NCBI GenBank assembly: GCA_014801595.1
Contig: JAAVDV010000036.1
Coordinates: 6,738-14,854, forward strand
Direction: 5' to 3'
Source of the DNA: Bacteroides sp.
GTDB taxonomy: Bacteria > Bacteroidota > Bacteroidia > Bacteroidales > Muribaculaceae
Length of the DNA: 8,117 nucleotides
Shown here piece after piece: positions 1-6,236 of this stretch; the stretch's first letter is position 1, and every line of letters begins with the position of its first letter. The notes under the pieces were generated by a model. The model did no database searches, was not told the DNA's origin, and worked only from the letters and a program-made list of their open reading frames with translations. A program made the position numbers and the translations under genes.

Positions 1-653
1 CGCGACTGGCTGTAGGCAATATACTGATCTTCCGCCAAATCTGCTATGGCGGCGGCATCAAACAAATCATCAAACATCGGATATTCCTTTTCTTTCCCTT
101 TCATATTCTCCATATTTTTAACTAAAAACAAGTACCTCTCGACATTGTTGCGACATTCCTGAAATGTTCTCCTGTGCATACACTTTAAGTCTAGGAATAC
201 CAGATGCATCCTATCAGAGAAGAGTTCTTTTGTATCCTCATCCATAAAGGAAATTTTCCTTATAAGACGTGGTGCGTGGTAGGCAAGGTGGGAACCCATG
301 ATATAGATGCCATATACCTTCTCATACTTATATTTGTCGCCTTTCCTGATTTGATTCAGCACACCATGGGAACAATAAGCGATTGCTCGGTCTGCAAATG
401 TAGGAGGCACTCTGACTTGCATCTCAACGATGATATGCGAATCAGTGTCTGTGGTACAATAGATATCGAATACCATCCGCTTCCCCTCCTCTTCAACCGG
501 AAGTTGTTCCTTATCCCGAAAGGTTACATCCACAATTTTTTCCTTCCCTTCAAGAATCGTATTGAGGAATTTTATGAGTACTTGTTTATGTTTCTCCGAA
601 CCGAAAACGTATTTAAAGGCGTAATCGGTCAGCAGGTTCATATATCGTGGCAT
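1..653 (-). CDS. Rpn family recombination-promoting nuclease / PD-(D/E)XK putative transposase (3' end beyond window)
   Basis: The leftward frame is open from ATG at 653 to the window edge, giving 217 residues of a family usually near 280-310, so the C-terminus lies outside. It begins MPRYMNLLTDYAFKYVFG, the typical opening of the Bacteroidota Rpn/PF12784 group. The PD-(D/E)XK core is visible as D63 (VFDIY) and E77-x-Q79 (IVEMQ), the E-x-Q variant of the usual E-x-K, and is followed by PPTFADRAIAYCS and the strand KVYGIYIMG. The family consists of Mg-dependent DNA endonucleases; E. coli RpnA promotes RecA-independent recombination, and the link to transposition is by annotation. I chose this start because it sits 44-50 bases below a good Bacteroidota promoter and no earlier in-frame ATG is open. 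The stretch is clearly A/T-richer than metG, which suits recent acquisition. No frameshift was seen in the visible part. Family assignment is confident; activity is inferred. Confidence 0.9.
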   Translation of the reverse strand, partial: MPRYMNLLTDYAFKYVFGSEKHKQVLIKFLNTILEGKEKIVDVTFRDKEQLPVEEEGKRMVFDIYCTTDTDSHIIVEMQVRVPPTFADRAIAYCSHGVLNQIRKGDKYKYEKVYGIYIMGSHLAYHAPRLIRKISFMDEDTKELFSDRMHLVFLDLKCMHRRTFQECRNNVERYLFLVKNMENMKGKEKEYPMFDDLFDAAAIADLAEDQYIAYSQS

Positions 654-703
654 AACGTCCTGGTGCTTTGGTATGATAATTGTAATTTCCTATTACTCCA
701 TTG

Positions 704-734
704 CAAATTTAATGGTTTATTTCCAATAAAGCAA
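704..734 (-). promoter_or_regulatory. Bacteroidota-type promoter of the Rpn-family gene
   Basis: Read on the minus strand, TTGC (731-734) is followed by a 19-base spacer and TAAATTTG (704-711). This matches the TTTG / TAnnTTTG pattern of the Bacteroidota primary sigma factor. Transcription would start near 697, giving a leader of roughly 44 bases before the ATG at 653. Confidence 0.65.
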
Positions 735-737
735 GTT

Positions 738-766
738 GTTGAGCTAAAATCACAAACCAGCTCAGC
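738..766. repeat. Short inverted repeat at the pseudogene breakpoint
   Basis: TGAGCT (740-745) and AGCTCA (759-764) are perfect complements around a 13-base loop, extendable by one G-T and one G-C pair to 738-766. The repeat lies where similarity to the ATPase begins. It could be a breakpoint trace or chance; no matching copy was seen elsewhere in the window. Confidence 0.35.
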
Positions 767-958
767 TCCATAGGGGAACTGACATTGGCTGAACATGGCG
801 ATTATCTGCTTGATGGGAAATATCTCTTTGAAATCGGTGGTCCGAACAAGAAATTTACGCAGATTGCGGATATCCCTGACAGCTGGCTCGCGATTGACAA
901 CATCGAGACAGGATTTGGAGCGAGAATCCCTTTGTGGCTTTTCGGTATGCTGTACTAA
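743..958 (+). pseudogene. C-terminal remnant of an AAA ATPase (ATP-binding/DUF4143 type)
   Basis: The rightward frame ending at TAA 956-958 reads NQLSSIGELTLAEHGDYL, then DGKYLFEIGG, QIADIPDSWLAIDNIETG and IPLWLFGMLY-stop. This is the characteristic tail of the Bacteroidota ATP-binding proteins with an AAA_14 ATPase domain plus DUF4143. Only about 70 residues remain. An in-frame TGA at 740-742 closes the frame upstream. There is no plausible start codon and no Walker motifs, so the P-loop half is gone. Similarity appears to begin around 755, directly behind the promoter of the divergent Rpn-family gene. I read this as a decayed or truncated copy. The identification is from memory of the family tail, not a search. 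Confidence 0.75.
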
Positions 959-966
959 GGCTTACG

Positions 967-999
967 TTGCCCGTATATGACAAATTTTTAGTAAATTTG
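967..999 (+). promoter_or_regulatory. Putative metG promoter
   Basis: TTGC (967-970), a 21-base spacer and TAAATTTG (992-999) fit the Bacteroidota -33/-7 pattern, though the spacer is at the long end. Transcription would start near 1006, leaving about 70 bases of leader. The site starts only nine bases after the stop codon of the ATPase remnant, so metG expression is probably independent of the disturbed region to its left. Confidence 0.55.
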
Positions 1000-1074
1000 C
1001 AGTTTGAAACGGAGGAATACGGAAAAAAGGTCTCCGTTGACTCACGAAACAAAATCAGAACATACACAACATAT

Positions 1075-3099
1075 ATGAAGGAATTCAAGCGTACGCTTAT
1101 CACATCGGCGTTGCCCTACGCCAACGGTCCCGTCCATATCGGCCACCTCGCAGGTGTCTACGTGCCGGCCGATATCTATGCCCGCTATCTGCGTCTCAAG
1201 GGTGAAGAGGTGCTCTTCATCGGCGGCAGCGACGAGCACGGTGTGCCCATCACCATCAAGGCCCGCAAGGAGGGTGTCACCCCTCAGGATATCGTGGACC
1301 GCTACCATAATATAATCAAGGAATCATTCGGTGAACTCGGAGTGTCGTTCGACGTTTACGGCCGCACGACCTCACCGACCCACCGCCGCGTGGCTTCCGA
1401 CTTCTTCCGCCGTCTCTATGACAAGGGTGAATTCATTGAGAAGACATCCGAACAGCTCTATGATCCCGAGGCCAACCAATTCCTGGCCGACCGCTATGTC
1501 ACCGGAACATGCCCCCACTGCGGAAATCCCAACGCCTACGGCGACCAGTGCGAGCAGTGCGGCACGTCGCTCAACGCCACCGACCTGATCGACCCCAAAT
1601 CGACCATCACCGGCAACACCCCCGTGCTCAAGGAGACAAGCCACTGGTACCTCCCTCTCGATAAATGGCAGGATCGCCTCAGCCACTGGATACTCGACGA
1701 GCACAAGGAATGGAAGCCCAACGTCTACGGCCAGTGCAAGTCATGGCTCGATATGGGTCTGCAGCCGCGCGCCGTCAGCCGCGACCTCGATTGGGGCATC
1801 CCCGTGCCTGTGGAGGGTGCCGAAGGGAAGGTCCTCTATGTATGGTTCGATGCGCCCATCGGCTATATCTCCAATACGATCGACTGTGTCGGCGATGACT
1901 GGGAGAAATGGTGGAAAGACAAGGATACACGTATGCTCCACTTCATCGGCAAGGACAACATCGTCTTCCCTGCAATGCTGATGGCCGACGGCTCCTACAA
2001 CCTGCCCGACAACGTCCCCGCCAACGAATTCCTCAACCTCGAGGATAACAAGATATCCACCTCGCGCAACTATGCCGTCTGGCTTCACGAATATCTCCGT
2101 GAGATGCCGGGCCGTCAGGATGAGCTCCGCTATGTGCTGACCGCCAACGCGCCCGAGACGAAGGACAATAATTTCACCTGGGCCGACTATCAGCAGAGGG
2201 TCAACTCCGAGCTCGTGGCTATCCTCGGTAACTTCGTCAACCGAGCCGTGGTGCTGACCCACAAATATTTCGACGGCATCGTGCCGGAGGCAGGCACGCT
2301 GACCGGGACCGACGAACGTCTCATGGCCGAGATCAACGCCCTCAAGGATGAGATGACGGCATCCCTCGACACGTTCCATTTCCGCGATGCTCTCCGCGCC
2401 GCCATGGACATGGCCCGGGCCGGCAACAAATATCTGCAGGAGACTGAGCCTTGGAAGACCGCCAAGAGCGACATGGCCCGGACGGCTACCATCCTCAACA
2501 TGGCCATCCAGACATGCGCTAACCTCGCCATCGCCTTCGAGCCGTTCCTTCCCTTCATGTCGGAGAAGCTCGTCAGCATGCTCGGTGGCGATAAGATCAC
2601 GTGGGCGATGCTCGGATGCTTCGATCTCGTGCCGGCCGGTGCAAAGATCGGTGAGCCGGTGCTCCTGTTCGAGAAAGTGGAGGATTCGGCCATAGAATTC
2701 CAGCAGGAGAAACTGCGCAAGACAGTGGAGCAGAACATGCTCGATGCCTGGAAACCCGAACCGGTGAAGGACGACGTCCCCTTCGAGGAGTTCGAGAAGA
2801 TGGATATACGTGTTGGCAAGGTGCTTGAATGCACGAAAGTGCCCAAGTCCAAGAAGCTTCTTGAGTTCAAGATCGACGACGGTATGGGCGGACGCACGAT
2901 CCTGAGCGGTATAGCCCAGAGTTATGAGGATCCCTCCGTGCTCGTCGGTAAGGAAATCTGCTTCATGGCCAACTTCGCGCCCCGCAAGATGATGGGTCGC
3001 GAGTCGTGTGGCATGATCCTCTCCGCCGTGAATCCCGACGGCACACTGACCGTTGTCGGCCCCACCGGCCCCGTAAAACCGGGTGCTACGGTAGGGTAA
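1075..3099 (+). CDS. metG: Methionyl-tRNA synthetase
   Basis: Charges tRNA-Met with methionine at the expense of ATP in the cytoplasm; essential for initiation and elongation. The 674-residue protein has a class I catalytic core with the HIGH motif at residues 21-24 (PVHIGHLAG). A zinc knuckle is formed by C146, C149, C159 and C162, spaced as in E. coli MetRS. The KMSKS-equivalent loop reads KISTS at 326-330. An anticodon-binding helical domain follows, then from about residue 569 an EMAP/Trbp111-like tRNA-binding domain (FEKMDIRVGKV... to GMILSA), as in the long dimeric MetRS form. The frame stays open upstream to an ATG at 934, but that would start inside the ATPase remnant and ahead of the promoter. 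MKEFKRTLITSALPYANG is the normal start of the family, so 1075 is chosen. No strong Shine-Dalgarno site is present, as is usual in this phylum. Codon use is G+C-rich and core-like. Confidence 0.97.
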   Translation: MKEFKRTLITSALPYANGPVHIGHLAGVYVPADIYARYLRLKGEEVLFIGGSDEHGVPITIKARKEGVTPQDIVDRYHNIIKESFGELGVSFDVYGRTTSPTHRRVASDFFRRLYDKGEFIEKTSEQLYDPEANQFLADRYVTGTCPHCGNPNAYGDQCEQCGTSLNATDLIDPKSTITGNTPVLKETSHWYLPLDKWQDRLSHWILDEHKEWKPNVYGQCKSWLDMGLQPRAVSRDLDWGIPVPVEGAEGKVLYVWFDAPIGYISNTIDCVGDDWEKWWKDKDTRMLHFIGKDNIVFPAMLMADGSYNLPDNVPANEFLNLEDNKISTSRNYAVWLHEYLREMPGRQDELRYVLTANAPETKDNNFTWADYQQRVNSELVAILGNFVNRAVVLTHKYFDGIVPEAGTLTGTDERLMAEINALKDEMTASLDTFHFRDALRAAMDMARAGNKYLQETEPWKTAKSDMARTATILNMAIQTCANLAIAFEPFLPFMSEKLVSMLGGDKITWAMLGCFDLVPAGAKIGEPVLLFEKVEDSAIEFQQEKLRKTVEQNMLDAWKPEPVKDDVPFEEFEKMDIRVGKVLECTKVPKSKKLLEFKIDDGMGGRTILSGIAQSYEDPSVLVGKEICFMANFAPRKMMGRESCGMILSAVNPDGTLTVVGPTGPVKPGATVG

Positions 3100-3100
3100 A

Positions 3101-3139
3101 CCGAAAATTTCGGCAAAAAAATGAAAAAAAACGCCGAAA
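3101..3139 (+). terminator. Weak, A/T-rich hairpins after metG
   Basis: TTTCGGC (3108-3114) can pair with GCCGAAA (3133-3139) across an 18-base A-rich loop. It competes with CCGA/TCGG at 3101-3113, which is followed by seven A residues rather than a T tract. This is a poor intrinsic terminator, so metG read-through into the tRNA is possible. Confidence 0.25.
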
Positions 3140-3141
3140 AA

Positions 3142-3173
3142 TTTGGTGGAATCAAAAAAATGCACTAATTTTG
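3142..3173 (+). promoter_or_regulatory. Promoter of tRNA-Pro
   Basis: TTTG (3142-3145), a 20-base spacer and TAATTTTG (3166-3173) form one of the best Bacteroidota-type promoters in the window. The predicted start near 3180 puts about 40 bases of 5' leader before the mature tRNA, to be removed by RNase P. Confidence 0.75.
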
Positions 3174-3220
3174 TACTCGCTTTGAGAGGGCAACTGATTG
3201 AAGCGAATACAAAATTAAAT

Positions 3221-3295
3221 CGGGGTGTAGCTCAGTAGGTTTAGAGTACGCGTCTGGGGGGCGTGAGGTCGCAAGTTCGAATCTTGTCACCCCGA
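3221..3295 (+). tRNA. tRNA-Pro (anticodon GGG)
   Basis: A complete cloverleaf is visible. The acceptor stem CGGGGTG (3221-3227) pairs perfectly with CACCCCG (3288-3294), with discriminator A at 3295. The D arm is GCTC/GAGT. The anticodon stem is 3249-3253 with 3261-3265, around loop CTGGGGG, so the anticodon is GGG at 3256-3258. The T arm is GCAAG-TTCGAAT-CTTGT. The first base pair C1-G72, unusual for bacterial tRNAs in general, is typical of tRNA-Pro and supports the identity. CCA is not encoded and must be added after transcription. It decodes CCC and CCU. Promoter and terminator flank it closely, so it forms its own transcription unit. Confidence 0.96.
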
Positions 3296-3302
3296 CTTAA
3301 GC

Positions 3303-3339
3303 AAAGAGCCGTCAGCATTGCTGACGGCTCTTTTGTTTT
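3303..3339 (+). terminator. Intrinsic terminator of tRNA-Pro
   Basis: AGAGCCGTCAGC (3305-3316) and GCTGACGGCTCT (3320-3331) form a perfect stem with a three-base loop, followed by a T-rich run (TTTTGTTTT). The stem begins eight to ten bases after the tRNA end. Confidence 0.9.
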
Positions 3340-3455
3340 ACGGCCTTAAGAAGGGCCCGCCCGCCGCTGTTTTTTAATATAGGTGAAAGTGTTAAGGAAG
3401 AGTGAACGGGGTTAATGGTTGTTAAATCCGAGAGATTTGATTAAACTGGATTGTT

Positions 3456-3526
3456 TATATAGAGTCAAAGGTTACGTAAAGCAACTGAGACGCGACATAA
3501 TGAGCGTCGATACGTTCTATATAGAG
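3456..3526 (+). promoter_or_regulatory. Repeated TATATAGAG element in the leader of the Spy-like gene
   Basis: The nonamer TATATAGAG occurs at 3456-3464 and again at 3518-3526, 62 bases apart, followed by TCAA and CAAC respectively. Between them is a short palindrome, GACGC (3489-3493) with GCGTC (3504-3508). No clear TAnnTTTG box was found in the rest of the 3340-3572 gap. This may be a control region for an alternative sigma factor or an envelope-stress regulator; the role is inference only. Confidence 0.3.
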
Positions 3527-3572
3527 CAACAATTTACTTAAATCAATAATTAAACAGAAAATTAATTTGAAC

Positions 3573-4193
3573 ATGAAAAAGATATTTTTTGGCATCTCCA
3601 TGATGCTTCTCTCAGCAGCCGCCTTCACGGCCTCAGCCCAGACTCAGGAAAACGCTCAGTCGCAGAAGTGCGACAAGCAGGAACAGTGTGAGAAGGTCGG
3701 CAAGAAAGCCGACAAGGGTCGCAAGCTTTGCAAGGGGGACTCAACCCTCCGCCGGGGCGACCGTAACGGTAAGGTGGTGGCTTTCCATGGCAAACATAAA
3801 GGTCAGAACGGCAAACAGTTCGGTCGTTTCGAGGGAAATCGCGGCGGACGTGAGACGCTTTTCTCCGGCATAGAGCTCAATGAAACCCAGAAGGCTCAGA
3901 TCGAGGCTCTCGATCAGAAGATGGCCGCCGAGCGCAAGGCTATGAAGGAGGATACATCCAAAAAGACTCAGGAGGCGCGTGCTGAAGCCAAGAAGGCCAA
4001 CGCGGAGGCAAAGAAAGCTTACAACACCGCTCTCAAGGAGATTCTGACCGCAGAGCAGTACACCAAATATGAGGCTAACCGCGACGCCATGAAGCTTCGC
4101 GCAGGTGCCAATAAGGATATGAAGCGCATCAAGGCCGATGTACGCGGTGCGAAAACAACCGAGGTTGTCAATGCCGAAGCGGCTTCAAAATAA
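3573..4193 (+). CDS. Secreted Spy/CpxP-like LTxxQ protein
   Basis: A 206-residue exported protein. MKKIFFGISMMLLSAAAFTASA is a clear signal peptide with predicted cleavage after A22, leaving Q23 at the mature N-terminus, common in Bacteroidota. The mature part has two regions. Residues 23-98 are strongly basic and Gly/Lys/Arg-rich, with C33, C39 and C53. Residues 99-185 form a helical, Lys/Ala/Glu-rich segment with two LTxxQ-like motifs, LNETQ (102-106) and LTAEQ (158-162). That paired motif marks the Spy/CpxP family of periplasmic chaperones and stress sensors, and related Bacteroidota proteins often carry DUF4890. A role as ATP-independent periplasmic chaperone or metal/stress responder is inferred. 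The frame could also start at TTG 3567, but ATG 3573 opens directly on the signal peptide. It appears to be transcribed alone. Confidence 0.75.
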   Translation: MKKIFFGISMMLLSAAAFTASAQTQENAQSQKCDKQEQCEKVGKKADKGRKLCKGDSTLRRGDRNGKVVAFHGKHKGQNGKQFGRFEGNRGGRETLFSGIELNETQKAQIEALDQKMAAERKAMKEDTSKKTQEARAEAKKANAEAKKAYNTALKEILTAEQYTKYEANRDAMKLRAGANKDMKRIKADVRGAKTTEVVNAEAASK

Positions 4194-4216
4194 CATTCTC
4201 ACCATATTTAGCGTAT

Positions 4217-4266
4217 AATGGTGCCGCAGATACCTGTGAAGGGTAATCTGACGGCACCATTTTTTT
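4217..4266 (+). terminator. Intrinsic terminator after the Spy-like gene
   Basis: AATGGTGCCG (4217-4226) pairs perfectly with CGGCACCATT (4252-4261), extended inward by CAGAT/ATCTG with one bulged A. A run of seven T residues follows. It lies between convergent genes and may also slow transcription from the leftward gene, though its minus-strand T tract is poor. Confidence 0.88.
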
Positions 4267-4275
4267 AATCATCCC

Positions 4276-4596
4276 TTAGGGAAACACCACCTCGTCGGCA
4301 AGAAGGGTATAGGGAAGCTGGATGAAGTGGCGTCCGCGGAGGTCACGTCTCAGATAGCGCCTGCGCTCCTCCGGAAGAATAGCCTGGAGATTTTGCCCGG
4401 CTGCCGGATAGAAAGTGTGCATCGTGTCCCAGATGCCGCTGTATGTGAAGCGTCCGAGTCCGCGAAGCTCCACCTCCATCCCGGCGGCGAGACGTTGTTT
4501 GACTGATTGTTGCCTGCCGATCTCATCATCAGGCAGGGGTGTCTGCCATGAGGAAGTGAAAGGGGCCGGAGCGGTATTGAAAGCGGGATTATCCAT
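4276..4596 (-). CDS. Small protein of unknown function, 106 residues
   Basis: I do not recognise this protein. It reads leftward from ATG 4596 to TAA at 4276-4278; a GTG at 4608 would add four residues. ATG is preferred because it follows an A/T-rich leader and needs no alternative start. The protein is soluble, with no signal peptide or membrane segment. The first 25 residues are Pro/Asn/Ser-rich, the rest is basic and well ordered in appearance. The segment AAGMEVELRGLGRFTYSG (about residues 37-54) recalls the strand-turn-strand of HU/IHF-type DNA-binding proteins, and a basic stretch EERRRYLRRDLRGRH follows. The HU resemblance is faint and could be chance. A promoter upstream, the convergent terminator at its end and G+C-rich third positions support a real gene. 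Confidence 0.6.
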   Translation of the reverse strand: MDNPAFNTAPAPFTSSWQTPLPDDEIGRQQSVKQRLAAGMEVELRGLGRFTYSGIWDTMHTFYPAAGQNLQAILPEERRRYLRRDLRGRHFIQLPYTLLADEVVFP

Positions 4597-4662
4597 ATTT
4601 ATTGGCACGATATTTGTTAAAAATACTTTAGAGCGGAGCCGATGGGCACACCCTCGTTGTTA

Positions 4663-4726
4663 TATAATTGACAAAGTTATAAAATCACGTTATTAAGATA
4701 ACAAGAAAGGAAAATAAAATATTATT
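4663..4726 (+). promoter_or_regulatory. Leader and possible promoter of the FKBP operon
   Basis: TATAATTG (4663-4670) is a one-mismatch TAnnTTTG box, but no convincing TTTG lies at the right distance upstream, so the promoter is not firmly placed. The leader is A/T-rich and contains AAGAAAGGAAAA (4703-4714), a purine-rich stretch that may serve for ribosome recruitment, 12 bases before ATG 4727. Confidence 0.3.
4672..4704 (-). promoter_or_regulatory. Putative promoter of the leftward 106-residue gene
   Basis: On the minus strand, TTGT (4701-4704), a 21-base spacer and TAACTTTG (4672-4679) fit the Bacteroidota pattern, with a start near 4666 and about 70 bases of leader. It lies inside the 130-base divergent gap shared with the FKBP operon, so the two transcription units could influence each other. 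Confidence 0.5.
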
Positions 4727-5323
4727 ATGGACAAATTATCTTATGCCTGGGGCCTGGCCATGGGCATGCAGCTCAAAGGAATGGGCGTTGAGGAAATCGA
4801 GTATGACGCATTCAAGGATGGCGTGAAGGTTGCATTCGACGGTGGCACACCTGTGGTAAGCCCCGAGGAGGCACAGAAACTCATCAACGATTATCTTGAG
4901 GGTCTTCAGAAGAAGGCCGCCGAGGCAGCCACTGCCGAGGCAAAGGCTTTCCTCGATGAGAACGCTACCAAAGAGGGCGTTAAAGTTACCGCTTCCGGCC
5001 TTCAGTACAAGGTGCTCAAGGAGGGTGAGGGCGAGCAGCCCGGAGCCGAGGATGAGGTTACCGTACACTACACCGGCAAACTCCTTAACGGCACGGTATT
5101 CGACAGCTCCGTCAATCGTGGCGAACCCGCTACATTCCCCCTCAACCGAGTTATCCCCGGTTGGACTGAGGGTGTCCAGCTGATGAAGGAGGGCGCGAAG
5201 TATGAGTTCTTCATCCCCAGCGATCTCGCCTACGGCCCGCAGGGTATTCCCAATGTGATCCCGCCCCACTCGACACTCATCTTCGAGGTGGAGCTGATCA
5301 AGGTAAACAAAAAGGCCGAGTAA
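4727..5323 (+). CDS. FKBP-type peptidyl-prolyl cis-trans isomerase, FklB-like, cytoplasmic
   Basis: Catalyses cis-trans isomerisation of Xaa-Pro bonds during protein folding. The 198-residue protein has no signal peptide (it opens MDKLSYAWGLAMGMQLKG), so it should be cytoplasmic. Residues 1-62 form the helical FKBP_N dimerisation domain and 63-82 a linker helix. Residues 90-193 form the FKBP catalytic domain. The drug/proline-pocket residues of FKBP12 are all recognisable: Y115 (VHYTGK), F125-D126 (VFDSS), F137, V142-I143, W146 (GWTEG), Y169 (AYG) and F186. Size and layout match E. coli FklB (FKBP22), a homodimer. It is first in a four-gene run, with 18 bases to the next start. FkpA-like folding is the alternative, but the missing export signal argues against it. 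Confidence 0.93.
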   Translation: MDKLSYAWGLAMGMQLKGMGVEEIEYDAFKDGVKVAFDGGTPVVSPEEAQKLINDYLEGLQKKAAEAATAEAKAFLDENATKEGVKVTASGLQYKVLKEGEGEQPGAEDEVTVHYTGKLLNGTVFDSSVNRGEPATFPLNRVIPGWTEGVQLMKEGAKYEFFIPSDLAYGPQGIPNVIPPHSTLIFEVELIKVNKKAE

Positions 5324-5341
5324 TTGAACTTAGCGAAATTT

Positions 5342-5995
5342 ATGAAAAAACAGATTATCAAGGTTGCGACGACGGCTTTTGCCGCCGCCGCAATCGTCGT
5401 TCCCGCCCTCACATCGTGCGGCGGCGACAAGGCCAAGAAAGCTGAAGAGGAATCGGCCAAGCTTGATTCCGTGGTGTCCATGGTGCAGGAGGTGCTGAGC
5501 GCCGACAGCGTGGCGTCCGCCGAGGAGGCATCCGCAGAAGGGGCCAAGGATATGTCGGCCTATGTCAAAGGTGGAGATATGCCGTATAAGGCCGACTTCT
5601 TCACTAATGCGGCCAACAAGGCTGCCACTGTCACAGCCGGCGACGGCAAATATGCCGAGACTGCCTCCGGCCTGAAATATGCGGTTATCAAGAGCGGCGA
5701 GGGCGCGCGTCCGAAAGCCACTGATGTCGTGACCGTCAATTACGCGGGGCGTCTCACCGACCTCGACGGCACACAGTTTGACAGCTCATATGACCGTGGC
5801 GAACCCACATCCTTCCCCCTCAACCGTGTGATTGCAGGTTGGACCGAGGGTCTCCAGCTCATGCAGCCCGGAGCGGTCTATGAATTCTATATCCCCGCCG
5901 ATATCGCCTATGGTGAGCGTGGCGCGGGTCCGATTCCGCCGAACGCCCCGTTGCTTTTCAAGGTGGAACTGATATCGTTCACCCCCGCTCAATAA
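5342..5995 (+). CDS. FKBP-type peptidyl-prolyl isomerase, envelope lipoprotein
   Basis: Prolyl isomerase anchored in the cell envelope. MKKQIIKVATTAFAAAAIVVPALTSC is a lipoprotein signal with lipobox LTSC, C26 becoming the lipidated residue, followed by GGDKAKK. Residues 27-100 are an acidic Ala/Glu/Lys linker that lacks the usual helical dimerisation domain. The FKBP domain spans about 107-213 and keeps all pocket residues: Y134, F146-D147, F158, V163-I164, W167, Y190 and F206. Its FDSS-to-GWTEG segment is close to that of the preceding gene, also at DNA level, so the two probably arose by duplication. The frame also opens at TTG 5324 just after the previous stop, but ATG 5342 gives the intact signal. 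Its substrates are presumably envelope or outer-membrane proteins (inference). It is spaced 18 bases from the gene before and 10 from the one after. Confidence 0.92.
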   Translation: MKKQIIKVATTAFAAAAIVVPALTSCGGDKAKKAEEESAKLDSVVSMVQEVLSADSVASAEEASAEGAKDMSAYVKGGDMPYKADFFTNAANKAATVTAGDGKYAETASGLKYAVIKSGEGARPKATDVVTVNYAGRLTDLDGTQFDSSYDRGEPTSFPLNRVIAGWTEGLQLMQPGAVYEFYIPADIAYGERGAGPIPPNAPLLFKVELISFTPAQ

Positions 5996-6005
5996 GAGAG
6001 GCAGT

Positions 6006-6215
6006 ATGGGAAGAAATAAGACGACGCTTCTGCTGCTGACTCTGCTCGCCGGCGGAGCGGTCTTGACATCCTGCACCGGCAGGCGCGCCGACACGATGGT
6101 GCCCCTCGGGGAGACAGTGGAGGTGGTGATTCCCGAAGGGGATCTCGTCCGCGACTCTGCCATCGCAGCCGGCGACGTGGCCGGCGACACGGTTGTAGCG
6201 GCTGTGGCCGAGTAG
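6006..6215 (+). CDS. Small lipoprotein of unknown function, 69 residues
   Basis: A short envelope protein I cannot assign to a family. MGRNKTTLLLLTLLAGGAVLTSC is a complete lipoprotein signal with lipobox LTSC (C23), followed by TGRR. The mature part is about 46 residues, acidic and rich in Val, Ala, Gly and Asp, with a repeated GD-V-A-GDTVVA flavour at the end and no Cys other than the lipidated one. A purine-rich AGAGAGGC lies just upstream of the ATG. It sits 10 bases after the FKBP lipoprotein gene and 21 before the next lipoprotein gene, so it is almost certainly co-transcribed with both. The intact lipobox and operon spacing support a real gene. A role as accessory to the neighbouring folding lipoproteins is a guess from context. 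Confidence 0.75.
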   Translation: MGRNKTTLLLLTLLAGGAVLTSCTGRRADTMVPLGETVEVVIPEGDLVRDSAIAAGDVAGDTVVAAVAE

Positions 6216-6236
6216 ATTAAATAAGTTTACGGAAAC

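Noticed and set aside
204..773. Rightward 189-codon frame at the left end
   Set aside because: It is opposite the Rpn-family gene, whose leftward translation matches the family from its first residue. The rightward translation shows no recognisable pattern.
1..958. A complete insertion sequence around the Rpn-family gene
   Set aside because: No terminal inverted repeats or target-site duplication can be seen, and the left boundary is outside the window. 'Transposase' is only the family label.
934..1074. N-terminal extension of MetG by 47 residues from ATG 934
   Set aside because: The extension overlaps the ATPase remnant and the probable metG promoter, and MetRS proteins normally start at MKEFKRTLIT-like sequence.
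1741..3165. Long open leftward frame of 474 codons opposite metG
   Set aside because: It is the antisense shadow of metG caused by G+C-rich third positions. The translation is His/Gly/Leu-heavy with no family pattern, and metG is unmistakable.
4668..4696. TTGACA-N17-TATTAA, an E. coli-like sigma-70 promoter ahead of the FKBP operon
   Set aside because: The match is striking, but the Bacteroidota primary sigma factor does not use this consensus. In an A/T-rich leader it is likely chance, although a role is not excluded.
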